Origin: Fimbriimonadales bacterium
GTDB lineage: Bacteria > Armatimonadota > Fimbriimonadia > Fimbriimonadales > ATM1
Length of the DNA stretch: 7,799 bases
Assembly (NCBI GenBank): GCA_025922995.1
Contig: JAICGT010000047.1
Coordinates: forward strand, 1-7,799
Direction of reading: 5' to 3'
Below, piece after piece: positions 1 through 6,382 of this stretch; the stretch's first letter is position 1; each line of letters opens with the position of its first letter. The notes under the pieces were generated by a model. It did no database searches. It had not been told where the DNA came from and was given only the letters and a program-made list of their open reading frames with translations. The position numbers were made by a program, and so were the translations under genes.

Positions 1-327
1 GAGGACGACTTAATCGTTAGCGATGGAGGGAGGTCGATTGCCGATGCCCTGCTCGCGTATTCGGCTGACCCGCCTACGGCGGGCCGCGGCGAGATTGCCC
101 AAGCGCTCAACGAAGAGATGCGTGTCGCATTGATGTCCCTAGAAGCGAGCCAAGACCCGTTCGGCGGAGCGGTCGAGCCCCTAAGTGCCGCCGCAATCGC
201 CGATGCCCGAGAAAGACTTTTGAAAGAAAAGGCGCGTCGGCAACGTCTTAGACAATACGAAGCGAAGCAGGAGGCTGAAACTTTGGAAGAAATGTACGGC
301 AGACCGAGCATGGAGCATGGGGAATGA
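1..327 (+). CDS. dnaG: C-terminal end of probable DNA primase DnaG (5' partial)
   Basis: The reading frame is open from base 1 to the TGA at 325-327, giving the last 108 residues of a longer protein whose start lies outside the window. The Met codon at 118 is internal, since the frame continues upstream without a stop. The visible part is helical and highly charged, ending in an Arg/Lys/Glu/Gln-rich segment (around [18 protein letters not shown]). This resembles the helicase-interacting C-terminal region of bacterial primases, which make RNA primers at the replication fork. The zinc-binding and TOPRIM catalytic domains would be upstream. The main argument is context: the next gene is a primary-type sigma factor joined by an ATGA overlap, and dnaG directly before rpoD is a very common bacterial order. 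Sequence similarity alone is weak here, so the name is an inference; another helical protein is possible. Confidence 0.6.
   Translation, partial: EDDLIVSDGGRSIADALLAYSADPPTAGRGEIAQALNEEMRVALMSLEASQDPFGGAVEPLSAAAIADARERLLKEKARRQRLRQYEAKQEAETLEEMYGRPSMEHGE
312..315 (+). promoter_or_regulatory. Ribosome-binding site of rpoD
   Basis: GGAG lies 8 bases before the ATG at 324, inside the last codons of the preceding gene. Together with the ATGA stop/start overlap (324-327) it supports this start and translational coupling between the two genes. Confidence 0.6.
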
Positions 328-1406
328 GCGAGCGCGCATTTGATATCGGTCCGCTGACCGACCGCTTGGTTGCGCTTGGGCTCACGCAAGGCCGGCTGAG
401 CCTGGATGACGTCAACCAGGAAATGGGGGTCATGGACCCTTCCGCGATCGACTGGATTTTCGACGAGCTCGAGCAACGCGGAATCAGTGTCGATTTAGAC
501 GAAGACCGCGATGACGGCATAGATTTGCCGCCCGATGCGTTCGTGTCGATCGATGAGCTGACTGAGATGGACGGACCGCCGTTAGAAGAGGCGTCTCACC
601 ACTGGCGTGCCGTCATCGCCCGTACGCCGCTCCTAACGCTCGAGCAGGAGCGCGCATTTGCGCAGCAGGCCCGCGAGGGGTCACCCTTTGCGAAGCTCGT
701 CATGGTGGAAGCCAATTTGCGCCTCGTGGTCAGCATCGCCAAAAGGTACTGGCGCCAAGGCCTCTCCATGCAGGACCTGGTACAAGAGGGCAACCTTGGT
801 TTGATGCGGGCGGTCGAGAAGTTCGACCCATCGAAAGGATATCGCTTTAGCACCTATGCGACTTGGTGGATCCGGCAGTCGGTGGGCCGGGCGATTTCCG
901 ACCACTCGCGTACGATCCGTCTGCCGTCTTCGGTAAGCGACATGTTGCGCCAGATCAACAAGACCCGCAACAGCCTCGAACAAACGCTCGGGCGGGATGC
1001 CAGCGACGAGGAAGTTGCCGCCGAGATGGGAGTCAGCATCGATCGGCTGCGCGAAGTGGTCAAGATGGCAATGGAACCGGTTTCGCTCGAGGCGCCGGTC
1101 GGCGGCGGCGAGGGATCGAGCCTCGCGGACTTCATCGAAGATCTCTCGACGGAGCCTGCAGAGGACGCGGCGGGCCGGTCACTTCTTCGCGAGAAACTGG
1201 ACGAACTGCTCGACAACTTGTCGGAACGGGAGCGGGAAGTCATCACTTTGAGATTCGGCCTGCGGGACGGGGTGCCACGAACGCTGGAAGAAATAGGTAA
1301 GACGCTGGGAATCAAAAGAGAGGGTGTTCGCCTCATCGAGCGCACAGCCCTCCGGAAGTTGAGAATGCCAGGAAATGAAGACGTCCTGCGCGGAATCCTG
1401 GATTAG
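324..1406 (+). CDS. rpoD: RNA polymerase primary-type sigma-70 factor (RpoD/SigA)
   Basis: Housekeeping-type sigma factor of 360 residues that directs RNA polymerase to promoters. A region 1.1-like segment is visible at about residues 10-60 ([18 protein letters not shown] followed by an acidic stretch), which is typical of primary sigmas and argues against a simple alternative sigma. Region 1.2 is at about 88-120, region 2 at 120-205 ([40 protein letters not shown]), region 3 at 205-275 ending in DFIED, and region 4 at about 285-350 ([20 protein letters not shown], then ALRKLR). The tryptophan pair W181/W182 and Q185 used in -10 melting and recognition are present. Several normally invariant contact positions differ: the DPVRMYL motif of region 1.2 is replaced by EASHHWR, the Thr matching E. 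coli T440 is G188, and the recognition helix reads KREGVRLIE instead of TRERIRQIE. The length is like that of compact primary sigmas. The start is set by the ATGA overlap and GGAG site. It could be a second, group 2-like paralogue, but the gene context favours the primary factor. Confidence 0.92.
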   Translation: MSERAFDIGPLTDRLVALGLTQGRLSLDDVNQEMGVMDPSAIDWIFDELEQRGISVDLDEDRDDGIDLPPDAFVSIDELTEMDGPPLEEASHHWRAVIARTPLLTLEQERAFAQQAREGSPFAKLVMVEANLRLVVSIAKRYWRQGLSMQDLVQEGNLGLMRAVEKFDPSKGYRFSTYATWWIRQSVGRAISDHSRTIRLPSSVSDMLRQINKTRNSLEQTLGRDASDEEVAAEMGVSIDRLREVVKMAMEPVSLEAPVGGGEGSSLADFIEDLSTEPAEDAAGRSLLREKLDELLDNLSEREREVITLRFGLRDGVPRTLEEIGKTLGIKREGVRLIERTALRKLRMPGNEDVLRGILD

Positions 1407-1411
1407 GGATA

Positions 1412-2173
1412 ATGGGGGTGATGCAAGAACCGCAAACGCAGTGGGACTCGGCTGCCGATCGTTACCGGACGTCGAGTTGGCATTCAAACGAAGCCGCGCT
1501 CGCGAACTTAATCCAAGTTGCCCAGCCGTTGCGCGGGAGGGTACTCGATTTAGCCACCGGCGCGGGGCATGCTGCTCTGGCGTTGGCTCCGTTTGTCGAA
1601 CAAGTTGTAGCGACAGACACTTCACAACGCATGCTCGATGTTACCGAAGCCGAAGCGGCCCGCCGCGGGTTAACCAATGTTTCCGTACAATTGGCCGACG
1701 CACAGGACTTGCCTTTTGAAAATGAGTCCTTTGACTTGATTACTTGTCGGACTGCGGCGCATCATTTTGCGGAGCCGATGAAATTTTTAAGCGAAGCACA
1801 TCGCGTGCTTAAGCCTGGGGAGAGACTGATTCTAATCGACACCACAGGCAGCGACGAGGAATCCGCAGATGAGCTAGTCGATAAATTTGAAAGACTGCGA
1901 GACCCCACGCATGTGCGAGACTACACGAAGACCGCGTGGCAAAAAATGGCTGGCCGAGCCGGATTCGAAGTCGAATTCGAAGAAACAGTATCGAAACCCT
2001 TGAACGCTAAAGAGTGGCTCGAAAGGCTATCGACGCCCGAAGAGTCACATATTACGTTGATCAACATGATCAAAGGGTCGCAAGGTTGGTTTAGAGAGTA
2101 TTTGTCACCGCACGGCGAAGGTGACTTGCTTACTTTTCATCTCGATGAGACCACGTTTGTCTTACGGAAATAG
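1412..2173 (+). CDS. Class I SAM-dependent methyltransferase (UbiE/type 11-like)
   Basis: Protein of 253 residues with a Rossmann-fold methyltransferase core. Motif I is VLDLATGAGH (residues 44-53), the glycine-rich SAM loop. The acidic residue that binds the SAM ribose is D69 in VVATDTSQ. Motif III-like DAQDLPFENESFDLI spans about 96-110, followed by HRVLKPGERLILID (130-143), the usual strand-5 region of methyltransferase type 11/UbiE proteins. The C-terminal part (DPTHVRDYTKTAW at about 164-176) recalls YcgJ/UbiE-like small-molecule methyltransferases, so the substrate is probably small, but it cannot be named. It is not TrmK, the tRNA methyltransferase often found after rpoD in Firmicutes. 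It starts 5 bases after the rpoD stop, probably on the same transcript. In-frame starts at 1412 (ATG), 1418 (GTG) and 1421 (ATG) are all possible; no well-spaced ribosome-binding site decides between them. Confidence 0.88.
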   Translation: MGVMQEPQTQWDSAADRYRTSSWHSNEAALANLIQVAQPLRGRVLDLATGAGHAALALAPFVEQVVATDTSQRMLDVTEAEAARRGLTNVSVQLADAQDLPFENESFDLITCRTAAHHFAEPMKFLSEAHRVLKPGERLILIDTTGSDEESADELVDKFERLRDPTHVRDYTKTAWQKMAGRAGFEVEFEETVSKPLNAKEWLERLSTPEESHITLINMIKGSQGWFREYLSPHGEGDLLTFHLDETTFVLRK

Positions 2174-2176
2174 GCC

Positions 2177-2965
2177 GTGAGAAAGCCAACGCTGTCGCCG
2201 ACGCGATTTGCAACTTATTTAGCCTGCCCCGTTAAATATCGGTGGTCGTATATCGACCGGCGATACCAGTGGTTTGTCAAGGCGAAGTCGTACTATAGTT
2301 TTGGGGTCAGCTTACATCAGGTTTTGGAGCGGTTTCATGACTCACAGGACCTTGGTGTGCAGACAACGGGGGAAGCAGTCGCCGCGCTAGAGGAAAATTG
2401 GATGACATCCGGATACTCGTCACCGGAAGAGGCCGCCGAGGCACTCGCCGAGGGTCGTGTTATGGTGGAAGGATACGTAGCGACTGCGGTGGAAGAGGAA
2501 GAGGGGTCAACTACTCTCTTCGTTGAAAAAGACTTACAAAAGGACATGGGGGACTGGACACTCTCCGGCCGCATCGACCGGATATCGGAGCGAAAGGACG
2601 GCAAAATCGAGATTGTCGACTATAAGTCGGGCAGTTTGCCTCCTGAAAGCCCGATTTATGACATCGCTATGGGCTGTTATGCGTTGTTGGCGACGCCCTT
2701 GTTTCCAGAAAAAGAGATCATTACAACCATAGTCTCCTTGCGAAACGGTGCAAGGGCATCTGCGGAGCGCTCCCAGGATGAACTGGCGGAATTCGAAGCG
2801 GATATCAGGAAGCTAGCTTCGGATATATTGAATCGGGATTATCCGACGATCGACCCCAAGCCGAAGCCGCTCTGTACTCACTGCGACTTCCTTCGGGTTT
2901 GCGCCACTCATCCGGATTTCGCGGAAAACTTCGCCGCGTATGGCTCGATTCCTGAGGGCTTCTAA
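2177..2965 (+). CDS. Stand-alone RecB/Cas4-like PD-(D/E)XK nuclease with probable Fe-S cluster
   Basis: Protein of 262 residues of the PDDEXK_1 (RecB-like) nuclease superfamily, expected to cut DNA with divalent metal ions. The N terminus LSPTRFATYLACPVKYRW (6-23) is the usual opening motif with its CP. H47 in VSLHQVLERF matches the RecB-family motif I histidine. The metal-binding and catalytic residues appear as D134 in SGRIDRI, then D148 and K150 in IVDYKSG. Four cysteines, C17 plus C233, C236 and C242 (spacing C-x2-C-x5-C), match the 4Fe-4S arrangement of Cas4 and AddB nuclease domains. The Gln of the QxxxY motif seems to be replaced (AMGCY, Y168). No helicase, cas gene or CRISPR repeat is nearby. 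The GTG start lies 3 bases after the methyltransferase stop, so the two are probably cotranscribed. Its stop overlaps the stop of the convergent HMG-CoA lyase gene. Biological role unknown; DNA repair or processing is the likely area. Confidence 0.85.
   Translation: MRKPTLSPTRFATYLACPVKYRWSYIDRRYQWFVKAKSYYSFGVSLHQVLERFHDSQDLGVQTTGEAVAALEENWMTSGYSSPEEAAEALAEGRVMVEGYVATAVEEEEGSTTLFVEKDLQKDMGDWTLSGRIDRISERKDGKIEIVDYKSGSLPPESPIYDIAMGCYALLATPLFPEKEIITTIVSLRNGARASAERSQDELAEFEADIRKLASDILNRDYPTIDPKPKPLCTHCDFLRVCATHPDFAENFAAYGSIPEGF
2962..2965. other. Overlapping stop codons of convergent genes
   Basis: The nuclease stop TAA (2963-2965, + strand) and the HMG-CoA lyase stop TAG (2964-2962, - strand) share bases in CTAA. 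The two operons therefore end tail-to-tail with a four-base overlap and no intergenic space. No hairpin followed by a T-run was seen on either side, so transcripts probably end inside the opposing gene or by Rho. Confidence 0.9.
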
Positions 2966-3780
2966 CCTAAATAGGGAACAATGATGGCGCCCGCCTCGGC
3001 GATCTTCCCGGGATCGACGGTTGTTTCGAAGTCTGTGATCAAAGCTTCGGTGGATATATTCCCCTGCGCGCCCGGTGCGAAAGGGCATCCCCCGATACCG
3101 CTTGTCGAAGAGTCGAACACGCGAATCCCCATCTCGTAACTCGCCCTGGCATTGCCAATTGCATTTCCGAATGTGTCGTGAAAATGCATGGCTGTTTGAT
3201 CGACACCGCAAAGCGTCAATGAAAGCTCGAGAAGGGTTCGAACCTCGTCCGGTTGCGCTCTGCCGATCGTGTCGCCGATAGAAATTTCGTCACAGCCGAT
3301 ATCGAGCAGTTGGGCGATCACGTCGGCCACTTTCGAGGGATCGATTTTGCCCTCATATGGGCAATAAAATGCCGTCGAAACATATCCACGAACAGGCACA
3401 GGCGAACCTGCGATTACCGGTTTAAACCGCTCGATCGTTTGGGCAATCGATGCGCTGACGTTCCTCTCACTAAAAGTTTCACTCGCAGCGGTAAAAACCG
3501 CGATCTTGTCCACTCTGCCTGCGATCGCCCGCTCCAAGCCCTTTTCATTCGGCACCAAAGCCATGTAGGTCACGGACGGATTCCGGTCGATCTGTTCGCA
3601 AACCTCTTCGGCGTCCGCTAATTGCGGCACCCATTTCGGAGATACAAAGGAGGTAATTTCGATCTCCTCCAACCCAGTTTTCGAAAGCGCATCGATAAAT
3701 GCTACCTTGATGTCAGTCGGGACCAGCGGCTTGATGTTTTGGAGGCCATCTCGTGGACCAACTTCGACAATACGTATCAC
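2962..3780 (-). CDS. mvaB: Hydroxymethylglutaryl-CoA lyase
   Basis: Cleaves 3-hydroxy-3-methylglutaryl-CoA to acetyl-CoA and acetoacetate, the last step of leucine degradation, presumably in the cytoplasm. The 272 residues form a DRE-TIM barrel. Residues known from the human enzyme are present: R10 and D11 in VEVGPRDGLQN (human R41/D42), E41 in EITSF (human E72), metal ligands H199 and H201 in HFHDTFG (human H233/H235), and catalytic C232 in GIGGCPFAPGAQGNISTE (human C266), with N241 for human N275. This signature separates HMG-CoA lyase from related citramalate and isopropylmalate synthases. The GTG start at 3780 shares GTGA with the stop of the upstream biotin-carrier gene, and no clear ribosome-binding site precedes it, so it probably depends on coupled translation. 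The protein is slightly shorter than the usual bacterial length of about 300 but lacks no catalytic element. Last gene of the cluster visible here. Confidence 0.95.
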   Translation of the reverse strand: MIRIVEVGPRDGLQNIKPLVPTDIKVAFIDALSKTGLEEIEITSFVSPKWVPQLADAEEVCEQIDRNPSVTYMALVPNEKGLERAIAGRVDKIAVFTAASETFSERNVSASIAQTIERFKPVIAGSPVPVRGYVSTAFYCPYEGKIDPSKVADVIAQLLDIGCDEISIGDTIGRAQPDEVRTLLELSLTLCGVDQTAMHFHDTFGNAIGNARASYEMGIRVFDSSTSGIGGCPFAPGAQGNISTEALITDFETTVDPGKIAEAGAIIVPYLG

Positions 3781-4187
3781 TTTAAACGTACCAAAACATG
3801 CCCAAGATCGACCAAGTCGCCCACTTCTGCATTGATCGCCGAAACCTCGCCATCAGCCTCAGCCTCGAGACGATATTCCATTTTCATGGCTTCCAATACG
3901 GCCAACGTGTCTCCTTCCGACACGTTGTCGCCGACGCTCACGGGTATTGAAACCACTTTGCCGGTCATCGGGGCAACGGCCTCCTTGCCGGCGTCTTCGC
4001 TTGCGCCTTCCGCCAATGAGAACTTAGCAACTTTTGCGCCGGCTGAAATCCAAACGTTCAAGCCGTCCCGCGCGTACATCAGCTCTTGGAAACCGGCCCC
4101 GGTTTGCACCCACATCGAGCCATCGGGGTTGACGATTGCCTCCGGAGCCATTGCCGATTGCGGGCCGAAGGGTCCTTTTAATCTCAC
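3777..4187 (-). CDS. Biotin-carrier (biotinyl-lipoyl) protein of an acyl-CoA carboxylase; C-terminal part of a split MCC alpha chain
   Basis: Protein of 136 residues if translation begins at the GTG at 4187. Residues about 70-136 are a biotinyl domain with the biotinylated lysine K102 in the canonical LEAMKME motif, preceded by the conserved APMTGKV. Residues 1-65 are not a random leader: strands such as GLNVWISAGAKVAKFSL resemble the last part of the BT linker domain of 3-methylcrotonyl- and propionyl-CoA carboxylase alpha chains. The frame stays open upstream to 4553, but that part is antisense-free shadow of the biotin carboxylase gene and reads as Arg/Cys-rich nonsense. The GTG at 4187 overlaps the carboxylase stop as GTGA and has GGAGG five bases upstream, so I place the start there. 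The protein swings carboxybiotin from the biotin carboxylase to a carboxyltransferase that is not in this window. The alternative is that this and the next entry are one gene broken by a frameshift. Confidence 0.85.
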   Translation of the reverse strand: MRLKGPFGPQSAMAPEAIVNPDGSMWVQTGAGFQELMYARDGLNVWISAGAKVAKFSLAEGASEDAGKEAVAPMTGKVVSIPVSVGDNVSEGDTLAVLEAMKMEYRLEAEADGEVSAINAEVGDLVDLGHVLVRLK

Positions 4188-5605
4188 TTCAACCTCCAAT
4201 CTCCAAGTTCGGCCCAGACGCCGGGCGGCGCGGGCGTTGGACCTGCAAAAACTGCCGCGGCTGCAGGAGCAAAAGCTTCGGGCACCGGCCGCGCGCCAAT
4301 GTCCCAATTTTCGATCGTGTCGATGAATGTTTCGCCGGCACGGAACCACTCTTCTCCCAAAATTTTGTGAGCAAGCGGCTGATTCGTATAGAGTCCTAAA
4401 ACGTGGGTTTCTTCGAGGGCACCGCGCATTGTCTCGATAGCCTCGTCTCGGGTTTCCGCCCACGCTATGACCTTGGCGATCAGCGAGTCGTATTGTGTTC
4501 CGACACTCTTTCCAATTCCGCAATCCACGCGAACAAGCTCGCCCTGCGGCCAAGCAAGCATTAGCAATTTACCGGCACTTGGAAGGTAGTCGTTCCAGGG
4601 ATCTTCGGCGTTTAGGCGCACTTCAATCGCGTGCCCCGCGCTGTATAGTTCCTCTTGGTCCGGCAGCTCACCACCCTGAGCAATTTGCAATTGCAATGCC
4701 ACCAAGTCCATTCCTGTGCACATCTCCGTAACAGGATGCTCTACCTGCAATCTTGCATTGACCTCCAGGAAATAGAACTCACCTTGCGGCGACAAAAGAA
4801 ATTCGACCGTGCCTGCGTTGCGATATCCTACCGCCTCGCAAATCCTACGAGCGGCGTCGAACAAGCGCGCTCTCAAATCGTCGTCTACCGCCGTTGAAGG
4901 CGATTCTTCCAGTATCTTTTGGTGCCTTCTTTGTAGACTGCACTCGCGCTCGCCGAGCGCGATACATCGTTCTCCATCGCCGAAAACCTGCACCTCGATA
5001 TGTCGTGCAGGATTAATGTAGCGTTCGACGATCATGCGGTCATCGCCGAATGCCGCTTTCGTTTCGCGCTGTGACGAAGCGATGATCTCGTCGAGGTCGT
5101 CAAAATCGAAAAGGCGCTTCATGCCCTTTCCGCCTCCCCCGGCCGAGGCTTTCAGCATGACAGGCGCTCCCAAGGAGCGAACGGCTTCGGCTATTTCTTT
5201 CGGGTCGGAAAACGGCCCGACGCCATCGGCGACCGGGATATCGAGCGACTTAGCAAGAGCGCGCGCCCGTGACTTATCTCCGACGGCGTCCATCGCCTCG
5301 GCAGTCGGGCCGACGAAAATGAGGGCGGCTTTCTCAACGGATCGCGCAAACTCTGGATTTTCTGCTAAGAATCCGTATCCCGGGTGGATCGCATTCGCGC
5401 CGGACAGTTTTGCGGCATTCAAGACCTCGTCGAACGAAAGGTAATCGGATATTTGAATCGCCTCGTCGTGCTGGGCATGAGGCATGTCCGCATCATGCTC
5501 CGTAAAAACGGTAGCGGATGGCAATTCCATCTCGGTTGCCGTCCTGAGCACGCGCATGGCGATCTCACCCCGGTTCGCGATCAGAAGCTTTTTGATTTCG
5601 GGCAT
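4184..5605 (-). CDS. Biotin carboxylase subunit of an acyl-CoA carboxylase (probably 3-methylcrotonyl-CoA)
   Basis: ATP-dependent carboxylation of biotin, the first half-reaction of acyl-CoA carboxylases. The 473 residues contain the full biotin carboxylase domain: IANRGEIAMRVLR (9-21), the glycine-rich ATP loop KASAGGGGKGM (152-162), ERYINPARHIEVQVFGD (194-210), CSLQRRHQKILEE (222-234) and FLEVNARLQVEHPVTE (279-294). By alignment with E. coli AccC, K152, H202, Q225, H228, E268, E281, N283, R285, E289 and R330 fill the active-site positions. After about residue 445 comes an Ala/Pro-rich linker and GVWAELGDWRLK, which looks like the beginning of the BT domain of MCC/PCC alpha chains, and the frame then stops at TGA. 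AccC proteins of about 450 residues lack this tail, so the protein is better read as the N-terminal part of an MCC-type alpha chain. Three bases separate it from the hydratase upstream; neighbours point to leucine breakdown. The substrate is an inference from context, since specificity lies in the absent carboxyltransferase. Confidence 0.93.
   Translation of the reverse strand: MPEIKKLLIANRGEIAMRVLRTATEMELPSATVFTEHDADMPHAQHDEAIQISDYLSFDEVLNAAKLSGANAIHPGYGFLAENPEFARSVEKAALIFVGPTAEAMDAVGDKSRARALAKSLDIPVADGVGPFSDPKEIAEAVRSLGAPVMLKASAGGGGKGMKRLFDFDDLDEIIASSQRETKAAFGDDRMIVERYINPARHIEVQVFGDGERCIALGERECSLQRRHQKILEESPSTAVDDDLRARLFDAARRICEAVGYRNAGTVEFLLSPQGEFYFLEVNARLQVEHPVTEMCTGMDLVALQLQIAQGGELPDQEELYSAGHAIEVRLNAEDPWNDYLPSAGKLLMLAWPQGELVRVDCGIGKSVGTQYDSLIAKVIAWAETRDEAIETMRGALEETHVLGLYTNQPLAHKILGEEWFRAGETFIDTIENWDIGARPVPEAFAPAAAAVFAGPTPAPPGVWAELGDWRLK
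4193..4197 (-). promoter_or_regulatory. Ribosome-binding site deciding the biotin-carrier start
   Basis: On the minus strand GGAGG (4197 to 4193) lies five bases before the GTG at 4187-4185. It is the best-formed Shine-Dalgarno site in the window and sits inside the last codons of the biotin carboxylase gene. It supports an authentic start at 4187 rather than a simple sequencing frameshift. Confidence 0.7.
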
Positions 5606-5608
5606 TCG

Positions 5609-6382
5609 CTAACGTTGTACCCACGACGGTGGCCGCTTTTCCAAGAACGCGCGAACGCCCTCTTGTCCTTCATCAGAGACTCTGAGCGAGGCGATCACTT
5701 TCGCCGATGCCTCGAGCGCAGACCGACTATCCAGATACGCCACCTGTCTTGCGAGCGCCTTCGCCTGCCGCACGGCTTTCGGGCCGTTCGCCAAGATCGC
5801 GTCTACCATGGTTCCAACGCGAGCGTTCAGGTCTTCCACGGCGGCCACTTCATGGACCAAACCGATCCGCTTCGCCTCATCGGCATCGAAGACCTCCGCC
5901 GTCAGGAAATAGCGCCGCGCCTGTGAGAGGCCGATTTTACGGATTGCGAACGCCGAAATCACCGCCGGTGAGAGCCCCAGCTTCACCTCACTGAAGCAGA
6001 ACTTCGTGCCTTCCGCCGCAACGATGACGTCGCAGACGCACGCAAGGCCGACTCCGCCGCCGAACGCCGCGCCATGAACCTGTCCGATGACGGGGCACGG
6101 GCACTCGTAGATTGCCAAAAACAACCCTCCCCGAGCCTGCGCGTCGGCGAGATTGTCTGCCTCGGTGTAGTCGATAGACCGCTGCATCCACTCCAAGTCG
6201 CCCCCCGCGCAAAACGCCTTCCCCTCTCCGCGCAATACGATTAAGCGGGCGTCGTCGGCGACCGTTCGAAAAACGTCGGTCAGGCGAGCGATGAGGGAGT
6301 CGTCGAGCGCGTTTCGTACATCGGGCCGATTTAGCGAAACCGTTATGGCGCCGCCGGAGGCGCTGACCAGCAGGTTGTCCAT
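5609..6382 (-). CDS. liuC: Enoyl-CoA hydratase/isomerase family protein, probable methylglutaconyl-CoA hydratase
   Basis: Crotonase-fold enzyme of 257 residues, predicted to hydrate 3-methylglutaconyl-CoA to HMG-CoA. The oxyanion-hole elements are AFCAGGDLEWM (56-66) and GAAFGGGVGL (104-113). A catalytic-region glutamate is visible as E132 in SEVKLGLSPAVIS. The WM after the AGGDL motif, the AAFGGGVGL block and RRYFLTAEVFDA (156-167) are features I associate with methylglutaconyl-CoA hydratases (LiuC/AUH) rather than short-chain fatty-acid hydratases. It is encoded next to biotin carboxylase, biotin carrier and HMG-CoA lyase, the enzymes immediately before and after it in leucine catabolism. 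The ATG at 6382 begins MDNLLVSASGGAITVSLNRP, the normal crotonase N terminus. It is the first gene of the minus-strand unit, so the promoter must lie in the 63-base gap to the peptidase or inside that gene. A generic enoyl-CoA hydratase is the main alternative. Confidence 0.9.
   Translation of the reverse strand: MDNLLVSASGGAITVSLNRPDVRNALDDSLIARLTDVFRTVADDARLIVLRGEGKAFCAGGDLEWMQRSIDYTEADNLADAQARGGLFLAIYECPCPVIGQVHGAAFGGGVGLACVCDVIVAAEGTKFCFSEVKLGLSPAVISAFAIRKIGLSQARRYFLTAEVFDADEAKRIGLVHEVAAVEDLNARVGTMVDAILANGPKAVRQAKALARQVAYLDSRSALEASAKVIASLRVSDEGQEGVRAFLEKRPPSWVQR

Noticed and set aside
118..327. Independent small gene starting at the ATG at 118
   Set aside because: The frame is open back to base 1 without a stop and shows no ribosome-binding site of its own, so it is the tail of a gene that begins outside the window.
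854..1345. Minus-strand open frame of 163 residues inside rpoD, and the + strand frame 863-1300
   Set aside because: Both lie over conserved sigma regions 2-4 and have low-complexity Ser/Arg-rich sequence; shadows of the rpoD codon pattern.
1412..2173. Methyltransferase as TrmK, the tRNA adenine methyltransferase found after rpoD in Firmicutes
   Set aside because: Motif I and the DLPFENESFDLI/VLKPGERLIL pattern are those of UbiE/type 11 enzymes; I see no TrmK-specific motif.
2177..2965. Nuclease as a CRISPR-associated Cas4
   Set aside because: The cysteine spacing is Cas4-like, but no repeats and no other cas gene occur in the window, and the neighbours are dnaG/rpoD. RecB-like PDDEXK nuclease is the safer name.
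3622..4326. Long open frame on the + strand opposite the carrier and lyase genes
   Set aside because: Ser/Arg/Pro-rich composition, no recognisable motif, and fully antisense to conserved genes; a shadow frame.
4188..4553. Upstream extension of the biotin-carrier reading frame to 4553
   Set aside because: It overlaps the well-conserved biotin carboxylase coding sequence in another frame and reads as Arg/Cys-rich sequence with no domain. The GTG at 4187 with GGAGG is a better start.
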